From Clostridiales bacterium (GTDB taxonomy: Bacteria > Bacillota > Clostridia > Christensenellales > Aristaeellaceae), in assembly GCA_019420065.1 (NCBI GenBank), contig JAHZHX010000041.1, forward strand, positions 1 through 20,764: a DNA stretch of 20,764 bases, in the 5' to 3' direction. Positions 6,786-13,528 of this stretch are shown piece after piece; position 1 is the first letter of the stretch, and each line of letters begins with the position of its first letter. The translations under genes and the position numbers were made by a program. Under the pieces are notes generated by a model. That model was not told the origin of the DNA and searched no databases. It saw only the letters and a list, made by a program, of their open reading frames with translations.

Positions 6786-6818
6786 GGGGGGATTTCATCT
6801 TGATGGTGAAATCCCCCC
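6786..6818 (-). terminator. Hairpin at the 3' end of trxB
   Basis: GGGGGGATTTCA (6786-6797) and TGAAATCCCCCC (6807-6818) are perfect 12-bp inverted repeats around a nine-base loop, 15 bases beyond the trxB stop. On the minus strand the stem is followed by TTAAATTT, a weak T-tract. It most likely ends the nrdD-trxB transcript. Confidence 0.65.
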
Positions 6819-6832
6819 ATTGATCTATGCGC

Positions 6833-7744
6833 TCATGTCAGAGAATCGATATAGCCGCATGCGTTGATAGCGGCGATCGTGCCGTCGGCGGCAGCGGTGG
6901 TCAGCTGGCGAACGCTTTTTTCCCGGCAGTCCCCGGCGGCAAAAATCCCCGGCTGGCTGGTGCGGCAGGAGGAATCCGCCTGGATAAAGCCCCGGTCGCT
7001 GAGCGTGACCAGCGGGACGAACACGGCATTGTCCGGCATACGGCCGATGGATACGAATACGCCGGTAACAGGCAGCGCCTCGGTATGCCCGTCGGATTCG
7101 GAGCGGATTTCAAGTCCGGTTAGCTGCGTATCGCCCTTCAGGGCGCTGACGCTGACGCCTGTACGCACATGAATATTTTCCCGCGCGCAAAGCGCCTCGT
7201 AATCCTTACGGTCGCATGTAAGCTGCTCCAGCTGCTGGATGACCGTAACGCTGCGGCACAGATCAGCCAGAAAAACAGCCGCCTGCGCGGCGCTGTTGCC
7301 GCCGCCGATTACCGCCACGTCCTCCCCTTTGTGAAACGCGCCGTCGCACAGGGCGCAATAGGAGATTCCGTGGCCGACCAGCTGGTCTTCGCGGGCGAGG
7401 CCCAGCGGACGACAGCGCGCGCCTGTTGCCAGGATCACGGCGCGGCAGAGATACTCGCTGTTGCTGGCGGATACGGCAAAACCGTTTTCGGCAGGACGCA
7501 GGGCAGTGATTTCGTCCAGTTCAATTTCCGCGCCCAGATCCAAAGCTTGGCTGAGCAGCGCGTCCGCCAGGGCGTTGCCGCTGACGGCGGGAAGGCCCGG
7601 GTAGTTGTCTACCCGGGGGGACGAGGTGATCTGGCCGCCGAAGGTCTCACGTTCAAAAATCTGTACGCTTTTGCCGGCGCGAAGCGCGTAGAGCGCGGCG
7701 GTCAGCCCGGCCATGCCGCCGCCAATGATGATGATATCCGTCAT
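6833..7744 (-). CDS. trxB: Thioredoxin reductase-like flavoprotein
   Basis: This 303-residue FAD/NAD(P)-binding disulfide reductase has the low-molecular-weight thioredoxin reductase layout. The FAD motif GGGMAGL is at 8-14, the redox pair CALC at 130-133 (CATC in many relatives), the second nucleotide-binding motif GGGNSAAQAA at 147-156, and the C-terminal FAD motif AAGDCREKSVRQLTTAAADG near 270. The HRRxxxR motif that normally grips the NADPH phosphate is absent; VTVIQQLEQLTC stands in its place, so NADPH may not be the donor. The start at 7744 lies six bases after the nrdD stop with no strong ribosome binding site, suggesting translational coupling. Its likely job is to re-reduce a thioredoxin or the glutaredoxin-like domain of NrdD. 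Confidence 0.88.
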   Translation of the reverse strand: MTDIIIIGGGMAGLTAALYALRAGKSVQIFERETFGGQITSSPRVDNYPGLPAVSGNALADALLSQALDLGAEIELDEITALRPAENGFAVSASNSEYLCRAVILATGARCRPLGLAREDQLVGHGISYCALCDGAFHKGEDVAVIGGGNSAAQAAVFLADLCRSVTVIQQLEQLTCDRKDYEALCARENIHVRTGVSVSALKGDTQLTGLEIRSESDGHTEALPVTGVFVSIGRMPDNAVFVPLVTLSDRGFIQADSSCRTSQPGIFAAGDCREKSVRQLTTAAADGTIAAINACGYIDSLT

Positions 7745-7750
7745 GGCTGC

Positions 7751-10132
7751 TTATGCCTGTGCCTTGACATGCTCGTCGGCAAATTTTTTGATGTTGGAAG
7801 CGTTGGCGTAGCGCTGCGTTTCGCCGTTATGGAGCACCACCAGCGTGGGGGCCTGCTGCACGCCGTATTCGCGGGTCAGCCCGGCATGCTCCTCGGCGTC
7901 GATCTTTTCATAGGCGATGCCGGCCTTGTCCAGAATCATGCAGGCCATGCGGCAGTTGGGGCAGGTTTTGGTGGCAAAGAGCAGTACGCGGTCGCTCTGC
8001 GCGGCGGGACGGGTAGGCACGGCCGCGCCGCCGTCGGACAGCGGCCCCTGGTGGGTCAGGCGGGAAGCGGCAATGTTGTAGACCTTGCGGTCCTTGAATT
8101 CCTGCGATTTGCCATGGTTCCAGTTCTGAACGGGACGGTAGTAGCCGGTAATACGGCTGTAAACCTCGGTCTTTTCGCCGCAGTCAGGGCAGGTATAGAT
8201 TTCGCCGGCGATGTAGCCGTGGTTTTTGCATACCGAATAGGTGGGGGACATGGTGTAATACGGCAGGCGATAATTTTCAGCGATCTTGCGCACGAGCGAA
8301 GCGGCAGCGCGCCAGTCGGGCAGCTTTTCACCCAGGAAGGCATGGAAAACGGTGCCGGAGGTGTAGAGCGTTTGCAGCTCGTCCTGCACGTCCAGGGCGG
8401 AGAAAATATCCTCGGTATAGCCTACGGGCAGGTGCGAGGAGTTGGTGTAATACGGCGTGCCGTTCATGTTGGCGGTGATGATGTTCGGATACATTTCCAC
8501 ATCATGCTTGGCCAGACGGTAGGAGGTGGACTCGGCCGGGGTGGCTTCCAGGTTGTACAGGTCGCCGTACTTTTCCTGATAATCGCTCAGGCGTTCGCGC
8601 ATATGGTTGAGCACATCGCGGGCAAAGGCCTGCGCCGCCTCGTGCGTCAGATCCAGCTTCAGCCAGTTGGCGTTGAGGCCGGCCTCGTTCATGCCGACCA
8701 GGCCGATGGTGGAGAAATGATTGTCAAACGAGCCGAGATACCGGCGGGTGTAGGGATACAGTCCTTCGTTCATCAGCTTGGTGATGACGGTGCGCTTGAT
8801 CTTCAGCGACCGGGCGGCAATGTCCATCATCTGATCCAGCCGGGCATAGAAGTCCTTTTCATCCTTGGCAAGATAGGCGATGCGGGGCAGATTGATGGTG
8901 ACAACGCCGACCGAGCCCGTGCTCTCGCCGCTGCCGAAGAAGCCGCCGCTCTTTTTGCGCAGCTCGCGCAGATCCAGGCGCAGACGGCAGCACATGGAAC
9001 GCACGTCGCCCGGCTCCATTTCGGAGTTGATATAGTTGGAGAAATAGGGCGTGCCGTACTTGGCCGTCATTTCAAACAGCAGGCGGTTGTTCTCGGTCTC
9101 CGACCAGTCAAAGTCGCGGGTAATGGAATAGGTGGGGATGGGATACTGGAAGCCGCGGCCGTTGGCGTCGCCCTCGATCATGATCTCGATGAAGGCCTTG
9201 TTGACCATGTCCATTTCCTTTTTGCAGTCGCCGTAGGTGAAGGGCATCTCCTTGCCGCCCACGATGGCGGGCAGGTGCTGGAGGTCGTTGGGCACGGTCC
9301 AGTCCAGGGTGATATTGGAGAAAGGCGCCTGCGTGCCCCAGCGGCTGGGGGTATTCACGCCGTAAATGAAGGACTCAATGCACTTTTTGACTTCATAATA
9401 GGAGAGGTTGTCCACCTTGACAAAGGGGGCCAGATAGGTGTCGAAGGAGGAGAAGGCCTGCGCGCCTGCCCATTCGTTCTGCATAATGCCCAGAAAGTTG
9501 ACCATCTGATTGCACAGGGAAGCCAGATGACGGGCGGGCTTGGAGGTGATTTTGCCGCCTACGCCGCCCAGACCTTCCATAATCAGCTGCTTGAGCGACC
9601 AGCCGGCGCAGTAGCCGGTCAGCATGGACAGGTCATGCAGGTGCAGCGCGGCGCTGCGGTGCGCCTCGGCAATTTCCTCGTCATAGATTTCGGACAGCCA
9701 GTAGTTGGCGGTGATGGCGCCGCTGTTGCTCAGGATCAGGCCGCCCACGGAATAGGTAACGGTCGAGTTTTCCTTTACGCGCCAATCGCTGGAATCCAGA
9801 TAGCTGTCTACCAAATCCTTGTAGTTGAGCATGGCAGCCTTGACGTTGCGCACCTTCTCGCGCTGCTTGCGGTAGAGAATATAAGCCTTGGCCACATCGG
9901 TGTATCCGGCCTGGCTGAGCACGCGCTCGGCGCTGTCCTGAATGTCCTCGACGCTGATGAAGCCATTTTTGACGCGGGGAGCAAAATCGCTGGTGACTTT
10001 GAGCGCCAATAGATCGATCACGCTGGGATGGTATTCGCACTTTACGGCGTCAAAGGCGCGGGTCAGCGCCCGGGTGATTTTGGAGATGTCAAATTCAGCA
10101 GCAGTACCGTCGCGTTTGATTACCTTGTACAT
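7751..10132 (-). CDS. nrdD: Anaerobic ribonucleoside-triphosphate reductase with fused glutaredoxin-like domain
   Basis: This 793-residue class III (glycyl radical) ribonucleotide reductase makes dNTPs without oxygen. Residues 1-90 are an ATP-cone (MYKVIKRDGTAAEFDISKI), the allosteric domain. In the catalytic barrel, GYCAGW places C175, and MCCRLRLD holds C381/C382, one of which should be the thiyl-radical Cys. The C-terminal zinc site appears as C635, H638, C648 and C651, and SRITGYYRP gives the probable radical glycine G663. Residues about 713-793 form a glutaredoxin/NrdH-like domain with redox motif TCPNCR (C724, C727) and a cis-Pro-like QAPTLVV. ATG 10132 follows AAGGAG by seven bases. 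It lies downstream of its activase gene and six bases before trxB, under a promoter with NrdR boxes. Confidence 0.95.
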   Translation of the reverse strand: MYKVIKRDGTAAEFDISKITRALTRAFDAVKCEYHPSVIDLLALKVTSDFAPRVKNGFISVEDIQDSAERVLSQAGYTDVAKAYILYRKQREKVRNVKAAMLNYKDLVDSYLDSSDWRVKENSTVTYSVGGLILSNSGAITANYWLSEIYDEEIAEAHRSAALHLHDLSMLTGYCAGWSLKQLIMEGLGGVGGKITSKPARHLASLCNQMVNFLGIMQNEWAGAQAFSSFDTYLAPFVKVDNLSYYEVKKCIESFIYGVNTPSRWGTQAPFSNITLDWTVPNDLQHLPAIVGGKEMPFTYGDCKKEMDMVNKAFIEIMIEGDANGRGFQYPIPTYSITRDFDWSETENNRLLFEMTAKYGTPYFSNYINSEMEPGDVRSMCCRLRLDLRELRKKSGGFFGSGESTGSVGVVTINLPRIAYLAKDEKDFYARLDQMMDIAARSLKIKRTVITKLMNEGLYPYTRRYLGSFDNHFSTIGLVGMNEAGLNANWLKLDLTHEAAQAFARDVLNHMRERLSDYQEKYGDLYNLEATPAESTSYRLAKHDVEMYPNIITANMNGTPYYTNSSHLPVGYTEDIFSALDVQDELQTLYTSGTVFHAFLGEKLPDWRAAASLVRKIAENYRLPYYTMSPTYSVCKNHGYIAGEIYTCPDCGEKTEVYSRITGYYRPVQNWNHGKSQEFKDRKVYNIAASRLTHQGPLSDGGAAVPTRPAAQSDRVLLFATKTCPNCRMACMILDKAGIAYEKIDAEEHAGLTREYGVQQAPTLVVLHNGETQRYANASNIKKFADEHVKAQA

Positions 10133-10190
10133 GGGCAAACTCCTTAATAATACGCCGCGCTGCGGCGAGGTTGTTTTTGAAAGCACGGAC

Positions 10191-10219
10191 ATCATACCAT
10201 ATCTTGTACATGGTGTCAA
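10191..10219 (-). promoter_or_regulatory. Promoter of nrdD-trxB
   Basis: On the minus strand TTGACA (10214-10219) and TATGAT (10191-10196) are separated by exactly 17 bases, a near-consensus SigA promoter, 58 bases before the nrdD start. The -35 is part of a NrdR-box-like sequence, so repressor binding should block RNA polymerase. Confidence 0.85.
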
Positions 10220-10229
10220 TATGTAGAAT
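10214..10229. promoter_or_regulatory. NrdR box 1, overlapping the nrdD -35
   Basis: TGTCAATATGTAGAAT matches nine of the ten core positions of the NrdR-box consensus (core CWATATATWG) and is degenerate outside the core. It lies exactly 32 bases from the perfect box at 10246, the three-helical-turn spacing typical of paired NrdR boxes. NrdR is the zinc/ATP-cone repressor of ribonucleotide reductase genes; its own gene is not in this window. Confidence 0.7.
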
Positions 10230-10230
10230 A

Positions 10231-10266
10231 AAAATAAAAACGGGAACACAATATATTGTGTTTCCG
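10231..10266 (-). terminator. Possible nrdG terminator built from the NrdR-box palindrome
   Basis: Read on the minus strand, 10266-10241 folds with three outer G-C pairs, one mismatch and up to nine inner pairs, and is followed at 10240-10231 by TTTTTATTTT. It begins 20 bases after the nrdG stop. The shape fits an intrinsic terminator, although the A/T-rich inner stem makes it weaker than usual. Confidence 0.45.
10246..10261. promoter_or_regulatory. NrdR box 2, perfect palindrome
   Basis: ACACAATATATTGTGT is a perfect 16-bp palindrome that fits the NrdR consensus acaCwAtATaTwGtgt at every position. It lies between the nrdG stop and the nrdD promoter. The same bases also form a hairpin followed by a T-rich tract on the minus strand. 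Confidence 0.88.
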
Positions 10267-10285
10267 CTGATAACGCAAAAAAGCA

Positions 10286-10981
10286 TCACAATCCCCGCAG
10301 GGAGGTGTTGGGCAGGAAGGGAAGCAGAATTTCCCGATATTGCGTCATTTTTTCCCGGCTCGGGGCGGTTAATCCCTTGCGCAGCACGGCGTCCGAAGGC
10401 ACAAAGCATTGCAGAAAATAGGGCTCGTTACCGCGCAGCCAGGCGCCGATCCGTTCAAAATCTTCCGCGCAGTGAAGCTCGTTTACCACCGTTGTGCGGA
10501 ACTCAAAGGGAACTTTTCCCTCCATGAGCAGCGCGGCGCTTTCGCGCACGGGCTGTACGTCAAAGCCCGGGACGCCGACGGTGCGGGCGTAATGCTCGGG
10601 GCAGTTTTTGACGTCCATGGCGACCATGCTCAAAAGCCCTTCATCGATCAGGCGGCGCAAAAAATCGGGATGGCTGCCGTTGCTGTCCAGCTTCACGTCA
10701 AAGCCCAGCTCGCGCACGCGCAGGATAAAATCGCGGATTTCGGGATGCAGCAGCGGTTCGCCGCCGGTGATGCATACGCCGTCCAGCACGCCCTGGCGCT
10801 TTTGAAGAAAGTTCAGAATATCCTGCTCCAGCAGCGGCTGCTCGGGCGCGCGGCAGCAATCCAGCAGCGAGGAATTCTGGCAGAAGGGGCAGCGAAAATC
10901 ACACCCCTGCGTGAATACCGTGCAGGCGGTGCGCCCCGGGTAGTCCAGCAGCGTCAGCTTTTGCAGGCCGGCAAAGAGCAT
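10286..10981 (-). CDS. nrdG: Anaerobic ribonucleotide reductase activating protein (NrdG2-type radical SAM)
   Basis: This 231-residue radical SAM enzyme uses a [4Fe-4S] cluster and S-adenosylmethionine to install the glycyl radical on NrdD. GCDFRCPFCQN gives the cluster cysteines C27, C31 and C34 in the CxxxCxxC pattern, and GGEP at 73-76 is the SAM-contacting motif. The opening LQKLTLLDYPGRTACTVF is characteristic of the NrdG2-type activases, which are longer than the short NrdG of enterobacteria. ATG 10981 follows GAAAGGAGGG by six bases. It lies directly upstream of nrdD on the same strand, which fixes its partner, but a separate nrdD promoter and a possible terminator lie between, so the two may be expressed partly independently. 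Confidence 0.92.
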   Translation of the reverse strand: MLFAGLQKLTLLDYPGRTACTVFTQGCDFRCPFCQNSSLLDCCRAPEQPLLEQDILNFLQKRQGVLDGVCITGGEPLLHPEIRDFILRVRELGFDVKLDSNGSHPDFLRRLIDEGLLSMVAMDVKNCPEHYARTVGVPGFDVQPVRESAALLMEGKVPFEFRTTVVNELHCAEDFERIGAWLRGNEPYFLQCFVPSDAVLRKGLTAPSREKMTQYREILLPFLPNTSLRGL

Positions 10982-11011
10982 GCGCGTCCCTCCTTTCGCA
11001 GACCGAATGAT

Positions 11012-11017
11012 ATTATA
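11012..11017 (-). promoter_or_regulatory. -10 box of the nrdG promoter
   Basis: A perfect TATAAT on the minus strand lies 30 bases before the nrdG start. The -35 region at 17-base spacing reads TTCCCT, which is poor. No NrdR box is seen near this promoter. Confidence 0.45.
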
Positions 11018-11138
11018 GAGGTTCATGGCGAAAAAGGGAATGGGCATTGTGGTAATTTTCTGACAGGCGGGATATTTTATTTTGGCGGCTGACGGATGGA
11101 AAATTTCCGCTGCGGATATTTTTTTATTCTCCTGTTTG

Positions 11139-11147
11139 TGATACAAT
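11139..11147 (+). promoter_or_regulatory. Extended -10 promoter of the DUF4317 gene
   Basis: TGATACAAT is an extended -10 element 50 bases before the chosen start. The upstream region is T-rich with no consensus -35. It argues against the in-frame ATG at 11096, which lies upstream of it. Confidence 0.5.
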
Positions 11148-11197
11148 CAGGAAAGCGGACATTCCGCCAATCTGATAGAAACGGTATGATTTTCAAT

Positions 11198-12334
11198 ATG
11201 AACAGCAAGGAAATGAACGAGCTTCGCCGGCGGTTTAATGCCGACAATACAAATCTGACCTGCATCCGCGGCTGCTATGTGAGTGAAAAGCGTGAAATTG
11301 TTTCGCTGTTCCGCCTGCCGCCGGTATCTCTGCCGCCGGAGGAATGCGATAAATATCTGGCCATATTCAAAAAAACGCTGTCGGGCGTGCCGGGAAAGAA
11401 CCTGATGGATATCGCTTTTGCCAACGAGCAGGTAGGGGCCAGCGACGAGCACAGGCTGCTGACGGCGCTGCGGGACTGCGCACTGACCGACGACGATATG
11501 TCGCAGGTGTTTTTCCAGCGCGTGATCGATTCTCTGCCCGCCGAGGGGAGCTTTCTGATCCTGCTGGCGCATGACGCCTACGACGTGCCCTTCCGCGCCC
11601 GGGACGAGCATCGCGTCAGCGAGATGAGCGACGAGGTGTTCAAATATATTGTGTGCGCGGTATGCCCTGTCAAGCTGACAAAGCCGGCGCTTACCTACTG
11701 CGCGGGAGATAATCTTTTTCATCCCGGCGAGCCGGACTGGACGGTGGGCATGCCGGACATGGGCTTTTTGTTCCCGGCGTTTGACGACCGCTGCGCCAAT
11801 ATTTACAGCGCGCTGGCCTATACCCGCGACCCGGCGGAAAACCATGAGCCCTTCGTGAACGCCGTCTTTGGCGCCGCGCCGCCCATGCCCGCCGCCCGGC
11901 AGCAGGAGACGATCCGGGAAATCCTGGAGGATACGCTGGCGGAGGAGTGCAGCCTGGAGGTCGTGCAGACGGTGCATGAGCAGCTGTGCGAGCGCATTGC
12001 CGAGCAAAAACAGGATCGGGAAGCGCCGCCGCTGAAGGTTTCGGCCCCCGTGATCCGCCGGGCGCTGGAGGCGTGCGGCGTGCCGGAGGAGCGGGTGACA
12101 GCCTTTGAGGAAAAGTATACCGAGCGGCTGGGCAGCGGAGCGGAGGTCAGCGCGGTAAACGTGATGGACGTCAAGCAGTTTGAGGTGCGCACGCCGAATG
12201 TGGTCATCCGCGTGGATCCCGCGTACAGCGACCTGGTGGAAACGCGCATCATCAACGGTTCCAAGTATATCCTGATCCGCGCCGACGAAGGCGTTGAGGT
12301 CAACGGCGTGAATGTAAGCATCCAGCAAAACTGA
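11198..12334 (+). CDS. DUF4317 family protein
   Basis: This 378-residue soluble protein agrees along its whole length with what I remember of DUF4317, an uncharacterised family from Clostridia: KEMNELRRRFN at the start, TCIRGCYVSEKREIV, KTLSGVPGKNLMDIAF, LILLAHDAYDVPFRARD, CPVKLTKPALTYC, LGFLFPAFDDR-like GFLFPAFDDRCANIYSAL, and the end KYILIRADEGVEVNGVNV. The start at ATG 11198 gives MNSKEMNEL, which fits the family; ATG 11186 is an alternative, and neither has a strong ribosome binding site. There is no signal peptide or membrane helix. A charged, helical stretch lies at about 250-320. It is a single-gene transcript between its own promoter and a shared terminator. Function unknown. Confidence 0.88.
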   Translation: MNSKEMNELRRRFNADNTNLTCIRGCYVSEKREIVSLFRLPPVSLPPEECDKYLAIFKKTLSGVPGKNLMDIAFANEQVGASDEHRLLTALRDCALTDDDMSQVFFQRVIDSLPAEGSFLILLAHDAYDVPFRARDEHRVSEMSDEVFKYIVCAVCPVKLTKPALTYCAGDNLFHPGEPDWTVGMPDMGFLFPAFDDRCANIYSALAYTRDPAENHEPFVNAVFGAAPPMPAARQQETIREILEDTLAEECSLEVVQTVHEQLCERIAEQKQDREAPPLKVSAPVIRRALEACGVPEERVTAFEEKYTERLGSGAEVSAVNVMDVKQFEVRTPNVVIRVDPAYSDLVETRIINGSKYILIRADEGVEVNGVNVSIQQN

Positions 12335-12380
12335 TAAAAAGAACACCGGCAGGGCGAAAAACGCCGTTTGCCGGTGTTCC
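12335..12380. terminator. Bidirectional terminator between convergent genes
   Basis: GAACACCGGCA (12341-12351) and TGCCGGTGTTC (12369-12379) form a perfect 11-bp stem. On the minus strand it is followed by TTTTTATC, a good T-run that ends the gene at 12389. On the plus strand the tail CTTGTTTCG is weaker but would serve the DUF4317 gene. Confidence 0.82.
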
Positions 12381-12388
12381 TTGTTTCG

Positions 12389-13429
12389 TTAAAAGTCCGT
12401 AAGGCAGAATACGCGGTCCATGGGATTGAGCGAGGCGTTATCGGGCGTCATGTAGGTTTCGGCGCCCGATTCGAACAAAACATATATCCGCCCGTCAACC
12501 GCGCAGAGACATTCGCTCATGGGCGGGCAAATCAGCGCGCCGTTCAGCGCGTTTTTGTCCAGATACCACAGCGGCACGCTTTGACCGCTGACCTCCGCCT
12601 GCTTGTCCGGCTCGCGCAGCAGCACGTTATCATAGCGATAGATAATGGATGCGTTCTTGCGGCCGTAGGATTGGCTTAGATAGAATTGATTGCCGCTGAA
12701 CGCAATCCCCTGGATGCGTTCGGTCATGGACAGGATATAATCGGGCACCGCGTCGCCGCCGTTTTCCAGCGCGGCGGGCTTCAGCTCGTTCTCGGCGTCG
12801 GGATCAAGGACATAGCCGCATGTCCAGGCGCGGAACTGTCCGTCTGCCGTATTGGCGCGGTGACTTCTGTCCGTCGTATAGCTGGAGCCGTATTGGAATT
12901 CACCCACCCAGAGAATCCCGTCATTGCAGCAGCAATAAGAGGAGTTAACGGGCACGGGGATGGCCTCGGCAAAGGCGCAGGAGGCGGAAGCGGGCAGGGC
13001 GCGATACGTTTCCAGCGGGATGCGCAAAAGCTTATGGGCATTGGAAAGGAAAATGTTCTTTTCCGTTACGCATACGCCGCCCGCGTGACCGTTATAGACG
13101 GTGCCGTCGGTATTTTGCAAAAATACCTCTTTGACAATCTCGTTTGTGTCAAGGCTGACGGCAATGAGCGCGCTGCTGCCCTTGTCGGAACGGTATCCGG
13201 CAAAGAGCAGGCAGTTTTCCTCCTCAAGATAGGCAATGCCCTGCGGCACCAGGCCTTCCTTCAAGCCGGGAATGTTGACGCTCAGCGCGCCGCTTTGATA
13301 GAATTTGTCGTATGTGCTTTGCGTTTGTTCGCAGGTCGTCACCGGGGAATTGCTATAGAAGAACGTTCCCTCGGCCAGCGCAGAGGAAAATGCCAGCAGG
13401 CATAAAAGCAAAGACAGCCATTTTTTCAT
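12389..13429 (-). CDS. Secreted protein of unknown function, probably beta-propeller-like
   Basis: This 346-residue protein carries a clean signal peptide, MKKWLSLLLCLLAFSSALA, likely cut before EG. No lipobox or membrane anchor is seen, so it should be released or wall-associated. The mature part alternates short beta-type segments with small loops (VPQGIAYLEEENCLLFAGY; SALIAVSLDTNEIV; GHAGGVCVTEKNIFLSN; IQGIAFSGNQFYLSQSYG; ECLCAVDGRIYVLFE), which suggests a beta-propeller. A YCCCND triplet of cysteines stands in the middle. ATG 13429 follows AAAAAGGAG by nine bases. The role is unknown; the neighbouring penicillin-binding protein hints only weakly at the envelope. Confidence 0.75.
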   Translation of the reverse strand: MKKWLSLLLCLLAFSSALAEGTFFYSNSPVTTCEQTQSTYDKFYQSGALSVNIPGLKEGLVPQGIAYLEEENCLLFAGYRSDKGSSALIAVSLDTNEIVKEVFLQNTDGTVYNGHAGGVCVTEKNIFLSNAHKLLRIPLETYRALPASASCAFAEAIPVPVNSSYCCCNDGILWVGEFQYGSSYTTDRSHRANTADGQFRAWTCGYVLDPDAENELKPAALENGGDAVPDYILSMTERIQGIAFSGNQFYLSQSYGRKNASIIYRYDNVLLREPDKQAEVSGQSVPLWYLDKNALNGALICPPMSECLCAVDGRIYVLFESGAETYMTPDNASLNPMDRVFCLTDF

Positions 13430-13492
13430 AGGTGGAAGCTCCTTTTTGTGATCTTGGCAGAATTGACGCCGGATTGTGCCTGGTTTGCCTGC

Positions 13493-13501
13493 ATTATAGC
13501 A
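13493..13501 (-). promoter_or_regulatory. Extended -10 promoter of the secreted protein gene
   Basis: On the minus strand TGC precedes a perfect TATAAT (13493-13498), an extended -10 element 63 bases before the start at 13429. The -35 at 17-base spacing is GTGCAA, which is poor. It shows that this gene need not depend on transcription from the upstream penicillin-binding protein gene. Confidence 0.6.
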
Positions 13502-13528
13502 TATTTTCTGCGCCGTTGCACGCTTTAT

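Noticed and set aside
7169..10012. A 947-codon open frame on the plus strand
   Set aside because: It is antisense to nrdD and trxB, whose motifs are unmistakable. Long antisense frames are expected opposite GC-rich coding sequence, and the product is low-complexity Gly/Val/Ala/His without a domain.
10194..10209. Third NrdR-like box overlapping the nrdD -10
   Set aside because: It matches 11 of 16 consensus positions but is not at the standard spacing from the boxes at 10214 and 10246, and it can arise from the promoter -10 itself. It is mentioned only as a weak addition.
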